Assembly: GCF_012184385.1 (NCBI RefSeq)
Contig: NZ_VSRL01000011.1
Location: 17,425 to 81,424 of the forward strand
Length of the DNA stretch: 64,000 bases
Source of the DNA: Lentzea indica
GTDB taxonomy: Bacteria; Actinomycetota; Actinomycetes; Mycobacteriales; Pseudonocardiaceae
Direction of reading: 5' to 3'
Shown here: positions 7,306-15,987 of the stretch, piece by piece
How positions within the stretch are numbered: the stretch's first letter is position 1
How the letters are laid out: each line of letters starts with the position of its first letter
Translations under genes and position numbers: made by a program
Notes under the pieces: generated by a model
What the model was told of the DNA's origin: nothing
The model's input: only the letters and a program-made list of their open reading frames with translations
Databases searched by the model: none

Positions 7306-10071
7306 ATGCGGAGCAAAACCGGACTCGAGTTCGGCGTGCTCGGTCCACTCCAGGTGCTCGCGGACGGCCGTCTCATCCAGCTGGGCCGCCGCGGCATGCG
7401 CGGACTGCTGGCCATGCTGGTCGTCGAGGCGAACCGACCCGTCTCGATCGACCAGATCGTCGACGCGCTGTGGACGGACTCGCCGCCGGCCACCGCGCGG
7501 ACGATCGTGCACGGTTACGTCTCGCGGCTGCGCAAGGTGCTGGAGGAGGCCGATCCGACCGGCTCCGCGATCATCCGCACCACGCCGACCGGGTACCAGC
7601 TGACCGTGGATCCCTGGCGTCTCGACCTGCACCGCGCCCGGCAGCTCGTGGCGTCTTCCCGTGGCAAGCCCGCCGCCATCAGGGCGGGCTTGCTGCGCGA
7701 GGCGTTGGGTCTGTGGCGCGGGCCCGTGCTCGCCGACGTACCTGGCGACCCGATGACCTCTGATCTTGAAGAGCTGCGGCTGTCGGCGTTGGAGGAACGC
7801 ATCGACGCCGAGCTGGAGCTGGGCCGTCATCTGGAGCTCGTGGGCGAGCTGCGCGGGCTGTGCACCGAGTACCCGTTCCGCGAACGCCTGGTGGCGCACA
7901 GCATGCGCGCTCTGTACCGATCTGGGCAGCGCGCCGATGCTCTCGAGGCCTACCAACGGTTCCAGCGCCGTGCCGTGGACGAGCTGGGCATCGATCCCGG
8001 CCCGCAGCTGCGGTTGTTGCAGGAGCAGGTGCTGCGCGACGACCCGGCGCTGAGCGTGATCGGCGCGGTCGAGAGCCGTCCTGTCGCACCTCGCGCGGGG
8101 ATCGTGTCGCCGGCGTTGCTGCCCGCCTCCGCGTCCCGGCTGTTCGGTCGTGACAACGACAAGGCGTGGCTGGACAACGTCTGCGCGACCAGGAACCTGC
8201 TCGCCACGACCGTCGCCGTGCTGACCGGTGCGCCCGGCGTCGGCAAGAGCGCACTCGCGATCACGTGGGGGCACGAGAACTCCGAGATGTTCCCGCACGG
8301 CGTGCTGTTCGCGTCGCTCGGCGACACCGAGCCGGGCGAGGTGCTGACCAGGTTCCTGGTGGCGCTGGGCGTTCCCGCGGACGGTGTGCCGGTCGCGCTG
8401 GAGGACCGCGTCGGGCTGTACCGGTCGTTGCTCAACCGCCGCCGCGTGCTGGTGGTGCTGGACGACGCGACGGGCTTCGACCAGGTGCAGCCGCTGCTGC
8501 CGCCCGGTTCCGGCTCGGTCGTGCTGGTGACGTCGCGCATCAAGATGGAACGTCTCGTCGTCACGAACAGCGCCCGCGTGCGCAAGCTCGGCCCGCTGGA
8601 CGACGACGCGGCGCGCGAGCTGGTGGACGACGTGCTGGGCAAGCCGTTGTCCTCGGAAGACCCGGTCGCCTCCCGCAAGCTCGCCGAGCTGTGCGGCGGG
8701 TTGCCGCTGGCGCTGCGGGTGGCCGCGGCGAAGCTGGTGATCAGTCCGGAATGGACTGTCGAGGAGCTGGTGGGAGAACTGGCCGACGACGGGCACCGGA
8801 TGCGTGGCTTGGACCTACCTGAGGCAGGCGTGGGGGTGTCGCGGGCGCTCGACCTGTCGACCCGCGACCTGCCGTCCGAGCTCGGCGAGGTCTTCGAGTC
8901 CGTCGGCATGGCGCCGGGCCGCTGGATGTCGTCGCACGCCGTCGCCGCGCTGACCCGCACCCGCGTCGAGTCGGCCCGCGACCGGCTGACGCAGCTCGTC
9001 GAGGTGAACCTGCTGGTCGAGCCGTGGCCGGACGGCTTCACGATGCACGAACTGGTGCGGCTGTACGTGCGGGGAGCGGGTCGTTCCGACCTGGACTCGT
9101 TGCGCCGCCTGGTGAACTACTACCTCGTCGCGTGCGACCACGTCCGCCGCGCCATCCGACCGGCGCGCGACGGACTGGACTTCGCGTTGGGGGACAACGG
9201 GTCCACGTCGGTGCCGGCGTTCGGCGATCCGATCGACTGGTTCGACCAGGAGTGGCCCAACATCGTCGCGGTCGTGCACGCGTCCGCCGAATCGGGCCTG
9301 CACGACCAGGTCTGGCAGCTCGTCAGGCTGTTGCACACCTACGCGACGGCGCGGGCGCTCACCGGCGAGTGGGTCGCGCTGGTCGGGTTCGGCCTGGCCG
9401 CGGCCGAGGTGACGGGGAGCCGCCTCGGCCAGATCCTGATGCTCGACACGACCTACACGACGAACGCCCGGCTGGGACGCCCGGTTCTGCTGCCGGACGC
9501 ACGCCGCGCGCACCGGCTCGCCGTCGAGCTGGGAGAGCGCCAGTACCTGGTGCTGACGCTCGCCCAACTCGCCGACGTCCTGTTCCGGCTCAAGCACCAC
9601 GACGAGGCGTTGCTGCACTTCTGGGAGTCGGTGCAGCTCGCGCAGCAGTCCGGTGACGTGGTCGGCGAAGGCCATGGGCTCAACAACGTGGCACAGGTCG
9701 AACTGGCCCGCGGTCGCGTGGAAGTCGCGCTGCAGCACCAGTCTCACGCCGTCGAGGTGTATCGGCGCTCCGGCGACCACGTCGCGTTGATCCGGGGTCT
9801 CGCCAACCTGGCCGAGCTCCATCTGGAAGCCGGGTCCCTGGACCAGGCCGAGTCGCTCGCGCGTCAGGTCGTCGACCAGGCCGCCGTCGCCGAGGTGACC
9901 TACCTGGAAGGCTTTGGCCGCCACGTGCTCGGCGGTGTGCTGCTCCGGCGGGCGGAATGGGTTGCTGCAGCAGCGGAATTGACTGAGGCGCTGCGCCTGT
10001 ACTCGCAGGTCAACTCGGCCCGCGCGGTCGAGGTGCGTGCCGCTTTGGACTCGCTGTCGTCAGAGGTTTAG
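7306..10071 (+). CDS. SARP/AfsR-family transcriptional regulator with NB-ARC and TPR domains
   Basis: A 921-residue regulator. An OmpR-like winged helix (about residues 8-95, FGVLGPLQVLADG) is followed by a bacterial transcriptional activator domain (about 95-245), an NTPase domain with Walker A GAPGVGKSA near residue 309 and a Walker B-like VLVVLDDA, then a C-terminal TPR region (about 640-915). Such proteins activate secondary-metabolite or developmental genes, with NTP binding gating activity. The ATG at 7306 has an excellent GGGAGGGG site. No biosynthetic gene cluster lies beside it, so its targets are probably elsewhere. Confidence 0.92.
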   Translation: MRSKTGLEFGVLGPLQVLADGRLIQLGRRGMRGLLAMLVVEANRPVSIDQIVDALWTDSPPATARTIVHGYVSRLRKVLEEADPTGSAIIRTTPTGYQLTVDPWRLDLHRARQLVASSRGKPAAIRAGLLREALGLWRGPVLADVPGDPMTSDLEELRLSALEERIDAELELGRHLELVGELRGLCTEYPFRERLVAHSMRALYRSGQRADALEAYQRFQRRAVDELGIDPGPQLRLLQEQVLRDDPALSVIGAVESRPVAPRAGIVSPALLPASASRLFGRDNDKAWLDNVCATRNLLATTVAVLTGAPGVGKSALAITWGHENSEMFPHGVLFASLGDTEPGEVLTRFLVALGVPADGVPVALEDRVGLYRSLLNRRRVLVVLDDATGFDQVQPLLPPGSGSVVLVTSRIKMERLVVTNSARVRKLGPLDDDAARELVDDVLGKPLSSEDPVASRKLAELCGGLPLALRVAAAKLVISPEWTVEELVGELADDGHRMRGLDLPEAGVGVSRALDLSTRDLPSELGEVFESVGMAPGRWMSSHAVAALTRTRVESARDRLTQLVEVNLLVEPWPDGFTMHELVRLYVRGAGRSDLDSLRRLVNYYLVACDHVRRAIRPARDGLDFALGDNGSTSVPAFGDPIDWFDQEWPNIVAVVHASAESGLHDQVWQLVRLLHTYATARALTGEWVALVGFGLAAAEVTGSRLGQILMLDTTYTTNARLGRPVLLPDARRAHRLAVELGERQYLVLTLAQLADVLFRLKHHDEALLHFWESVQLAQQSGDVVGEGHGLNNVAQVELARGRVEVALQHQSHAVEVYRRSGDHVALIRGLANLAELHLEAGSLDQAESLARQVVDQAAVAEVTYLEGFGRHVLGGVLLRRAEWVAAAAELTEALRLYSQVNSARAVEVRAALDSLSSEV

Positions 10072-10164
10072 CGGCTGTTTAGTCGTCTGGTCCCAAAACA
10101 TGGGATGTTGGATGTGCAGGCCGCCGAGTGGGGGATTACCGAGGGGGTAAGGCGCCTGCGTTCG

Positions 10165-10208
10165 GAGGGCCCGACCGGCATTCGGGGGAGAGTGCCGGTC
10201 GGGCTCTC
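10165..10208. terminator. hairpin between convergent genes
   Basis: Arms 10165-10180 and 10193-10208 pair with one mismatch (core GCCCGACCGGCA with TGCCGGTCGGGC) around a 12-nt loop, between the convergent SARP and SGNH-hydrolase genes. The rest of 10072-10222 contains only a small hairpin near 10090 (TCCC...GGGA). Confidence 0.8.
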
Positions 10209-10222
10209 GCTCGTCAGCACCT

Positions 10223-11008
10223 TCAGAAGTTCTCTTCGGTGCAACGGGCGATCGGCAGCAATTCCGGCCGTTTCGGCGCCAGACCATCGCCCATCGACTC
10301 GCCCCGCAGCTGCCTGCCGATCCACGGCACCACGTGCTCGCGCGCCCACTTGAGGTCGGCCTTGCGCTGCGTGACCCAGTCCGTCTGCTCGAGCGCGGGC
10401 CACGGCTCGTTCCACGAGTGGTCGTCGCTGAGGCCGAGCACCTCGTAGGCCTTGAGCGCGACTCGCTGATGCCCCTCCGGCGAGAGGTGCAGCCGGTCCT
10501 CGCTCCACGCGCGACGGTCGTGCAGGACGTGCATGGACCACAGATCGACCATCCGGCAGTGGTAGCGCTCGGCGATCGCCCACAGGTGCGAGTTGTAGAT
10601 CGCGATCTTGCCCCGCAGAGACCGCAGAAGAGGCGTGGAACGGGTGTCGAAACCAGTGAAGATCACGACGTCGCACCCGGCTGCCCTGAGGTCGGCCACG
10701 GCCACCTCGTAGACCTCGGCCAGCGCGTCCGGATCGCTGTTCGGCACCATGATGTCGTTGCCGCCGCCGCAGAACGTCACCAGGTCCGGCTTGAGCGAGA
10801 TCGCGAGCGGCACCTGCTCGTCCACGATCTCCTGCAGCATCTTGCCCCTGATCGCGAAGTTGGCGTACCTGAACTCAGGCGCCCGCGCGGCGATCATCTC
10901 CGCCAGCCGGTCCGCCCACCCCACGTACGTGTCGCCCGGCCCTGGATCGTCCATGCCCTCGGTGAAGCTGTCCCCCAGGGACACCAGACTGTTCCATCGC
11001 AGCAGCAC
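10223..11008 (-). CDS. SGNH/GDSL-family hydrolase
   Basis: A 261-residue esterase/lipase-like hydrolase. SGNH blocks: SLGDSFTEG (catalytic Ser), the oxyanion region around FAIRGK, GGGNDI (Asn) and the C-terminal DRLHLSPEG with the catalytic His. There is no signal peptide, so it is probably cytoplasmic. I chose the GTG at 11008 because AGGGGG lies 5 nt upstream; the frame stays open upstream but that part is low complexity. The substrate (lipid, acyl-sugar or polysaccharide ester) cannot be inferred. Confidence 0.85.
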   Translation of the reverse strand: MLLRWNSLVSLGDSFTEGMDDPGPGDTYVGWADRLAEMIAARAPEFRYANFAIRGKMLQEIVDEQVPLAISLKPDLVTFCGGGNDIMVPNSDPDALAEVYEVAVADLRAAGCDVVIFTGFDTRSTPLLRSLRGKIAIYNSHLWAIAERYHCRMVDLWSMHVLHDRRAWSEDRLHLSPEGHQRVALKAYEVLGLSDDHSWNEPWPALEQTDWVTQRKADLKWAREHVVPWIGRQLRGESMGDGLAPKRPELLPIARCTEENF

Positions 11009-11015
11009 AACATCC

Positions 11016-11045
11016 CCCTCACTTCCGCGTGCCCTCACTTCCGCG
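11016..11045. repeat. 14-bp direct repeat upstream of the SGNH hydrolase gene
   Basis: CCCTCACTTCCGCG occurs at 11016-11029 and again at 11032-11045 (16-bp period). Read on the minus strand, each copy contains an AAGTGAGGG ribosome-site-like core, and the downstream copy supplies the site for the hydrolase start. The remaining divergent region up to 11227 contains two CGGTTACG copies near 11096 and 11112 and presumably both promoters. Confidence 0.6.
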
Positions 11046-11227
11046 CGCCCGCGGCTCCCGTTCGCAGGCGACTGGTCAGCATGCACAACCAACCACCGGT
11101 TACGCCACCGTCGGTTACGGCATCGTAAGTTTTGTCGCTGTGGGTGACGATTCTTTTACCACTCGATCGAGGGAAGCTTGAGAGTGATCCGGGGGATTGG
11201 TCTCATTCTGTCGCTAGCTTCTGTCGC

Positions 11228-11647
11228 GTGCGTTCAGGTTTGCCGCTTCCTTCCATTTCACTGGGTGTCGCGCTCGTCACACTTGCTGTCCTCGCCGGTG
11301 TGGCCGTGAGCACCGGTGTGGTGCCCGTCCCCGGGCCGTCCGATGCCGCACCCGTCGAGCCGGAGGTGGCGAACATCGGGGGTGATCAGCCGCCCATGGA
11401 GTTCACCCCGGCGTCGTCCGTGGTGAAGGTGTCGCCGTCGCGGCCTTCGTCACCCAGGCCCGTCGTGATCCCGCCGCCGCACTCGAACCCGGTGGTGACG
11501 CCGGAAGCCGCGGAGCCGCGGATCAGCGTCGCCGGCACCACCGTGGTGCCGACGGTGTCGCTGCCGACGCTCTCGTCCGAGCCTGCGCCCAGTGCGCCTT
11601 CGTCTTCCGGCCCAACGGAAAACCCCCGCAGCGACCTCGGCGCGTGA
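11228..11647 (+). CDS. small membrane-anchored Pro/Ser-rich protein
   Basis: I do not recognise this 139-residue protein. From the GTG at 11228 it has one hydrophobic segment (about residues 9-29, LGVALVTLAVLAGVAVS) that could be a signal anchor, then a disordered extracytoplasmic tail rich in Pro, Ser, Val and Thr. An open frame extends to an ATG at 11132, but the GTG sits directly before the hydrophobic segment. Its stop codon lies inside a 16-bp hairpin stem. The function is unknown; it could be a cell-envelope-facing protein. Confidence 0.55.
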   Translation: MRSGLPLPSISLGVALVTLAVLAGVAVSTGVVPVPGPSDAAPVEPEVANIGGDQPPMEFTPASSVVKVSPSRPSSPRPVVIPPPHSNPVVTPEAAEPRISVAGTTVVPTVSLPTLSSEPAPSAPSSSGPTENPRSDLGA

Positions 11648-11661
11648 GGTCGCTGCGGGGG
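11623..11661 (+). terminator. 16-bp perfect hairpin over the stop codon
   Basis: Arms 11623-11638 and 11646-11661 (CCCCCGCAGCGACCTC and its complement) form a perfect 16-bp stem with a 7-nt loop. The TGA of the preceding gene (11645-11647) is at the loop/stem border. It is the first of four hairpins in a row but has a different loop from the other three. Confidence 0.8.
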
Positions 11662-11665
11662 CCGT

Positions 11666-11820
11666 TGGGACCTTTCCGAAGGGGAGCGCCGCCGCCGATC
11701 AGCTCCCCCTCGGAAAGGGGTGGGACCACTGCCCGGGACGCCGCCGCCGATCTGCCCCGAGCAGTGGGGTTTGGGACCGTCTCAGGGGGCGCCGCCGCCG
11801 ATCTACCCCCTGAGACGGGG
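11666..11820. repeat. three tandem hairpins with invariant loop and divergent stems
   Basis: Three units begin TGGGACC at 11666, 11721 and 11772. Each folds into a hairpin: arms 11671-11687/11702-11718, 11726-11737/11756-11767 and 11777-11789/11806-11818. Stem sequences differ between units but remain complementary (at most one mismatch each), whereas all three loops contain CGCCGCCGCCGATC or the same less its first C, and a GGGG-type run follows each right arm. They fill the gap between a plus-strand and a minus-strand gene, so they may act as bidirectional terminators. The conserved loop with compensating stems suggests selection on an RNA or cruciform structure, or repeated spread of one element. 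Confidence 0.85.
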
Positions 11821-11826
11821 TCTTGT

Positions 11827-12840
11827 TCACCCGCTGGCTGCCACGTCCAGGGCAGCAGCCGGCAGGTGATCGTCGTAGGCCGAGCGCAGCCTCAGCTCTG
11901 CGCCCGGCGAGGCTCCGATGAAGTCGAGTCCGAGCAGGGCCGCGCCCACCACCGGAGGCACGTCGACCACCCGCACCTGGGCCAGCGGCGCCATCTCCAG
12001 CAGCTTCTGACGGACAGGGCCCACCACGACGTCGCCGGTGCTGGTCAGGACGCCGCCGCCCAGCACCACGTCCACGGGCTCGTCCATCAGGTCGAGCTTG
12101 CGCAGGGAGACGGTGGAGAGCAGCACGATCTCCTCGACCAGGCGGTCGATCTCGGCCAGGGCCACGGCATCGCCGCGGGCGGCGACGTCGAAGACGATGG
12201 GGCAGAGGGCGTGCGGGTCGAGCGCGATCTCCTCGAAGTGGATCTTCTCGACCACCTTCAGGATGGACGTCTCGCCGTAGTGCTCCAGCAGGGCCGGCAG
12301 CAGCTCGGTGTGCTTGCCGCGGCCGTCCTCGGCTCGGACGGCGTGCCACAGCGCGTCGTTGCCGAGCTGGCCGCCGCCGCCCCAGTCGCCGGAGATCGCG
12401 CCCAGGGCGGGAAAACGGTGAGTGCGCCCGTCATGGGCCACACCGACGGCGTTGATGCCGGCGCCACACACGACGGCGACACCTACACCGGATGCGGTTC
12501 CGGCGCGCAGCAACGCGAAGGTGTCGTTGCCGACGAACGTGGTGGTGGACCAGTTTCGCTCGGTGATCGCCCGCGTCAGGTCCTCCTCCTCGCGGGGCAG
12601 GTCCGCTCCCGCGAGGTAGGCGGCCGTGTGCGAGGCGATCGGCTCGTCGGGGGACAGTCCCGCCTGAGCTGCGGCCTCGCGTGCCAGTTTCTCGAACACG
12701 TCGAGTCCGCGCTTCATGCCGACGGTCTGCGGCGGCGCACCTGGGCCGCGCACCTGCGCGAGCACCTTGCCGTCCGCGTCGACCAGCAGCACCGCGGTCT
12801 TGCTGTTCCCGCCGTCGATGGCGAGCACCCGGTCCGTCAT
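11827..12840 (-). CDS. BadF/BadG-type sugar kinase, N-acetylglucosamine kinase-like
   Basis: A 337-residue ASKHA-fold kinase. The phosphate-1 loop is AIDGGNSKTAVLL, with later GNDTFALLRAG, CGAGINAVGV and the adenosine motif VVLGGGVLTSTGD. Family members phosphorylate N-acetylglucosamine or other sugars at O6. It is the last gene of the minus-strand sugar operon, 5 bp after the GH4 glycosidase gene. Because ABC import delivers unphosphorylated sugar while GH4 enzymes act on 6-phospho-disaccharides, this kinase may phosphorylate the imported disaccharide before cleavage, or a monosaccharide product. That role is inference. Confidence 0.82.
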   Translation of the reverse strand: MTDRVLAIDGGNSKTAVLLVDADGKVLAQVRGPGAPPQTVGMKRGLDVFEKLAREAAAQAGLSPDEPIASHTAAYLAGADLPREEEDLTRAITERNWSTTTFVGNDTFALLRAGTASGVGVAVVCGAGINAVGVAHDGRTHRFPALGAISGDWGGGGQLGNDALWHAVRAEDGRGKHTELLPALLEHYGETSILKVVEKIHFEEIALDPHALCPIVFDVAARGDAVALAEIDRLVEEIVLLSTVSLRKLDLMDEPVDVVLGGGVLTSTGDVVVGPVRQKLLEMAPLAQVRVVDVPPVVGAALLGLDFIGASPGAELRLRSAYDDHLPAAALDVAASG

Positions 12841-12845
12841 TGTTG

Positions 12846-14114
12846 TCAGGCTCCCTTCACCCACGGAAGCAGATCGCGGTTCTGCGCGATCAGCTCGTCG
12901 GCCAGCTGGTCCGCGATGGCGTGCTGGCCGATCAGCGGGTGGGCGAGCAGTGCGTTCGCCACTCGGTCGCGACCACCGTGGATCGCGGCTTCCAGTGCCA
13001 GGTACTCGTACGCGGTCACGTGCGAGATGAGGCCGGAGATCGACGGCTCGACCGGGCGCACCGGCAGTGCAACGCCGCCGTTGGAGTCCACAGTGGACGA
13101 AACTTCGATCACAGCGTCATCGGGCAGGAACGGCAGCGTGCCGTTGTTCTGCACGTTCACCACGTGCCTCTCGGCGCCCGCACCGCCCGTCAGCGCGTGC
13201 ACGAGCTGCACGGCGGCCTCGGAGTAGTACGCGCCGCCGCGCTGCGACAGCTGCTCCGGCTTCGTCACGACCGACTGGTCGCCGTAGATGTCGAGCAGCT
13301 CCTTCTCGACCGCCGCGACGACCTCGGCGCGCGGCGGCTCGGTCTGCTGCTTCTTCACGACGGCGTCGTGGTTGTAGAAGTAGTTCAGGTAGTACGACGG
13401 CACCATGTTCAGGCGCTGGATCAGCGACGCGTCGATGCCGACGTGCTCGGACAGGCCCTCGATGTGCTGCGAGAGCAGCTCCGGCAGCCGGTCCACGCCG
13501 TCGACGTGGACGCCGCGCTCCCACGTCAGGTGGTTCAGTCCGATGTGGTCGAGTTCCACAGTGGACGGATCGACGCCCAGCAGGCCGGCGGTCCAGCGCT
13601 GGAAGGTGATCGCCACGTTGCACAGGCCGATCGCCTTGTGACCCGCCTGCAGCAGCGCACGCGTGACGATGCCGACCGGGTTCGTGAAGTTCACGATCCA
13701 GGTGTCCGGGCCTGCCAGGCGGCGAACCCTCTCCGCGATGTCCAAGACCACCGGCACGGTCCGCAGGGCCTTGGCGAGGCCTCCCGCGCCGGTGGTCTCC
13801 TGGCCGACGCACCCGCAGGTGAGCGGGAACGTCTCGTCCGACGCGCGTGCCTTCTGGCCGCCGACTCGCAACTGCAACAGCACTGCGGACGCGCCCTCGA
13901 CACCCTCTTCGAGCGACGTGGTGGTACGCACCTTCGCCGGGTGACCCGCGTGGTGCAGCAGACGCTGGCTGAACGGGCCGACGAGGGAGAGGCGGTGCTC
14001 GTCCGGGTCGACGAGGACGATCTCGTCCACCGCCAGGCTGGTGCGACGACCGGCAATGCCGTCGATCAGCTCAGGTGTGTAGGTGGACCCGCCACCGACG
14101 ACGGTGAGTTTCAT
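12846..14114 (-). CDS. GH4 family 6-phospho-beta-glucosidase
   Basis: A 422-residue NAD- and Mn-dependent glycosidase of family GH4. It shows the Rossmann motif VVGGGSTYTPELIDG at the N-terminus, the NFTNPVGIVTRA segment, the metal Cys in GLCNVAI and the His in GLNHLTW. It hydrolyses 6-phospho-beta-glucosides through a redox elimination mechanism. The start ATG overlaps the upstream permease stop by 4 bp. It is normally paired with PTS import, but here it sits behind an ABC importer and beside a kinase. Confidence 0.9.
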   Translation of the reverse strand: MKLTVVGGGSTYTPELIDGIAGRRTSLAVDEIVLVDPDEHRLSLVGPFSQRLLHHAGHPAKVRTTTSLEEGVEGASAVLLQLRVGGQKARASDETFPLTCGCVGQETTGAGGLAKALRTVPVVLDIAERVRRLAGPDTWIVNFTNPVGIVTRALLQAGHKAIGLCNVAITFQRWTAGLLGVDPSTVELDHIGLNHLTWERGVHVDGVDRLPELLSQHIEGLSEHVGIDASLIQRLNMVPSYYLNYFYNHDAVVKKQQTEPPRAEVVAAVEKELLDIYGDQSVVTKPEQLSQRGGAYYSEAAVQLVHALTGGAGAERHVVNVQNNGTLPFLPDDAVIEVSSTVDSNGGVALPVRPVEPSISGLISHVTAYEYLALEAAIHGGRDRVANALLAHPLIGQHAIADQLADELIAQNRDLLPWVKGA

Positions 14115-15004
14115 CCCTTGACTCCCGTGAACGTGATTCCCTTGACGAACGACTTCTGAGCGAAGACGAAGAGGACGACGGCCGGGATCATCGTCAGGAA
14201 CGTCACCGCCATCGACGAGTTCCACTGGACGATGTGCATGCCCTTGAACGTCGCCAGTGCCAGTGACAACGTCCACTGGTCCTTCACTTCGCCGGTGTAG
14301 AGCAACGGGCCGAAGTAGTCGTTCCAGGTGAAGAGGAAGCAGAACAGCGCGGTGGCCGCGATGCCGGGCTTGGCCATCGGCACGATGATCCGGATCAGCG
14401 TCTGGAACTCCGAGCAGCCGTCCACCCTCGCAGCGTCTACATATGACTGCGGGATGGTGAGCATGAACTGGCGCAGCAGGAAGATGCTGAACGCGTCGAA
14501 CAGGAAGTACGGCGCGATCAACGGCCACAGCGTGCCCGTGAGGCCGAGCGACGACCACGTGTCGTACAGCGGCACGGCCACGACCTGCGGCGGCAGCATC
14601 ATCGCGCCGATGACCAGCAGGAAGGCCAGGTTCCTGCCGCGCCACCGGAGTTTCGCGAGCGCGTAGGCCGCGGGGATCGACGAGATCAGCATGCCCGCGG
14701 TGGCGAGCAGCGAGTACGTGAGGCTGTTGATCAGGTACTGGAACAGCGGTGCCTTGTCGAAGACCTCGACGAAGTTCTCCCAGTGCCACTCGCGTGGCCA
14801 GAGGTCTGAGGTGAACGCCTGGTTGTCCGACATCACCGCGGTGAGGAAGACGAACACCACGGGAGTGGCGAACATCAGGCCGAGTGCGAGGCCGATCGCA
14901 TGCGTGGCGACCCAGTTCAGGAAACCGCCGACGTTGCGCTTCCTGCGCGGCAGCTCCCGTTCGGCTGGGACGTCGACCGGTGGTTTGGCCAGCGTGGCGG
15001 TCAT
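14111..15004 (-). CDS. carbohydrate ABC transporter permease, MalG type
   Basis: A 297-residue inner-membrane subunit with about six membrane segments and the EAA loop SYVDAARVDGCSEFQTLIRIIVP, which contacts the ATPase. It pairs with the upstream MalF-type permease (4-bp overlap). No ATPase gene lies in this operon, so the importer probably uses a shared MsiK-like ATPase encoded elsewhere, as is common in actinomycetes. Confidence 0.92.
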   Translation of the reverse strand: MTATLAKPPVDVPAERELPRRKRNVGGFLNWVATHAIGLALGLMFATPVVFVFLTAVMSDNQAFTSDLWPREWHWENFVEVFDKAPLFQYLINSLTYSLLATAGMLISSIPAAYALAKLRWRGRNLAFLLVIGAMMLPPQVVAVPLYDTWSSLGLTGTLWPLIAPYFLFDAFSIFLLRQFMLTIPQSYVDAARVDGCSEFQTLIRIIVPMAKPGIAATALFCFLFTWNDYFGPLLYTGEVKDQWTLSLALATFKGMHIVQWNSSMAVTFLTMIPAVVLFVFAQKSFVKGITFTGVKG

Positions 15005-15975
15005 GCTCCCGGACCCCCTTCCTCAGCGCTGGAGTTCTTGCGCATCCGCTGGACCAGCACGATGGTCACGGCGAACGAGATGATGAACAGGACCGTGGCC
15101 ATCGCGGCCGCGTAGCCCATGTCGAAGTAGCGGAAGCCTTGCGTGTACAGGTAAACCGGGAACGTCAGCGTGGAGTTGTCCGGGAACCCGAGGTACTTCG
15201 TCGACCCCGTCGCGTCCGCCGCACCCGAGCCGGCCGACCCCGCGACGACCGCCTGAGTGAAGAGCTGCAACGCGAGGATCACCGAGTTCACGACGCCGAA
15301 GAGCAGCACCGGGGAGATCGTCGGCAGCGTGACGTGCCACCAGCGCCGGATCGGGCCGGCGCCGTCGAGCTCGGCGGCCTCGTACTGCTCCTGCGGCACG
15401 TCGAGGATCGCGGCCAGGATGATGATCATCAGGTCGCCGGAGATCCACAGCATGATCGCGGTGATGCCGGGCTTGGCCCACCCTGGGTCGGAGAACCACA
15501 GCGGCGAGTCGAGTCCGAACCAGCCGAGAACGCTGTCCAGCGGACCACCGTTGGGCCGCATCACCATGAAGAACACCAGCGTCGCGGCCACCGGCGGTGC
15601 CAGCGACGGCAGGTAGCAGAGCGTGCGGATCAACCCGACGCCCGACTTGAGACGAGCGATGACCGACGCCACGCCCAGCGCGAACACCGTCCGCGCGATC
15701 GTGAGCACCACGACGAACCACAGCGTGTTCGTGATCGCCTTGATGAGCAAGGGATCCTTGAACATGAACGTGTAGTTGTCGAGGCCGTTGAACTCCGGCG
15801 CGTTGATCAGGTCGTACTTCGTGAACGAGAAGACGACCGTGGCGACCAGCGGATAGCCGAAGAACAGTACGAAGCCGATGATTGCCGGGGCCATGAACCC
15901 GAGCACGGCGAGACGGTGGCGGGCACGTGCCCGCCCCCTGCCGGGGGCGGGCCGCGCGCCGAGCGTGGCGGCCAT
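15001..15975 (-). CDS. carbohydrate ABC transporter permease, MalF type
   Basis: A 324-residue membrane subunit with an Arg-rich cytoplasmic N-terminus, about six hydrophobic segments and the EAA motif EQYEAAELDGAGPIRRWWHV. It lies between the binding-protein gene (12-bp gap) and the MalG-type permease gene (overlap). With them it forms the CUT1-type importer of this operon. Confidence 0.92.
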   Translation of the reverse strand: MAATLGARPAPGRGRARARHRLAVLGFMAPAIIGFVLFFGYPLVATVVFSFTKYDLINAPEFNGLDNYTFMFKDPLLIKAITNTLWFVVVLTIARTVFALGVASVIARLKSGVGLIRTLCYLPSLAPPVAATLVFFMVMRPNGGPLDSVLGWFGLDSPLWFSDPGWAKPGITAIMLWISGDLMIIILAAILDVPQEQYEAAELDGAGPIRRWWHVTLPTISPVLLFGVVNSVILALQLFTQAVVAGSAGSGAADATGSTKYLGFPDNSTLTFPVYLYTQGFRYFDMGYAAAMATVLFIISFAVTIVLVQRMRKNSSAEEGGPGA

Positions 15976-15987
15976 CTTGCGAATCCC

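Noticed and set aside
11666..11820. CRISPR array
   Set aside because: Units are hairpins whose variable parts are complementary to each other, not spacers; there are only three units and no cas genes.
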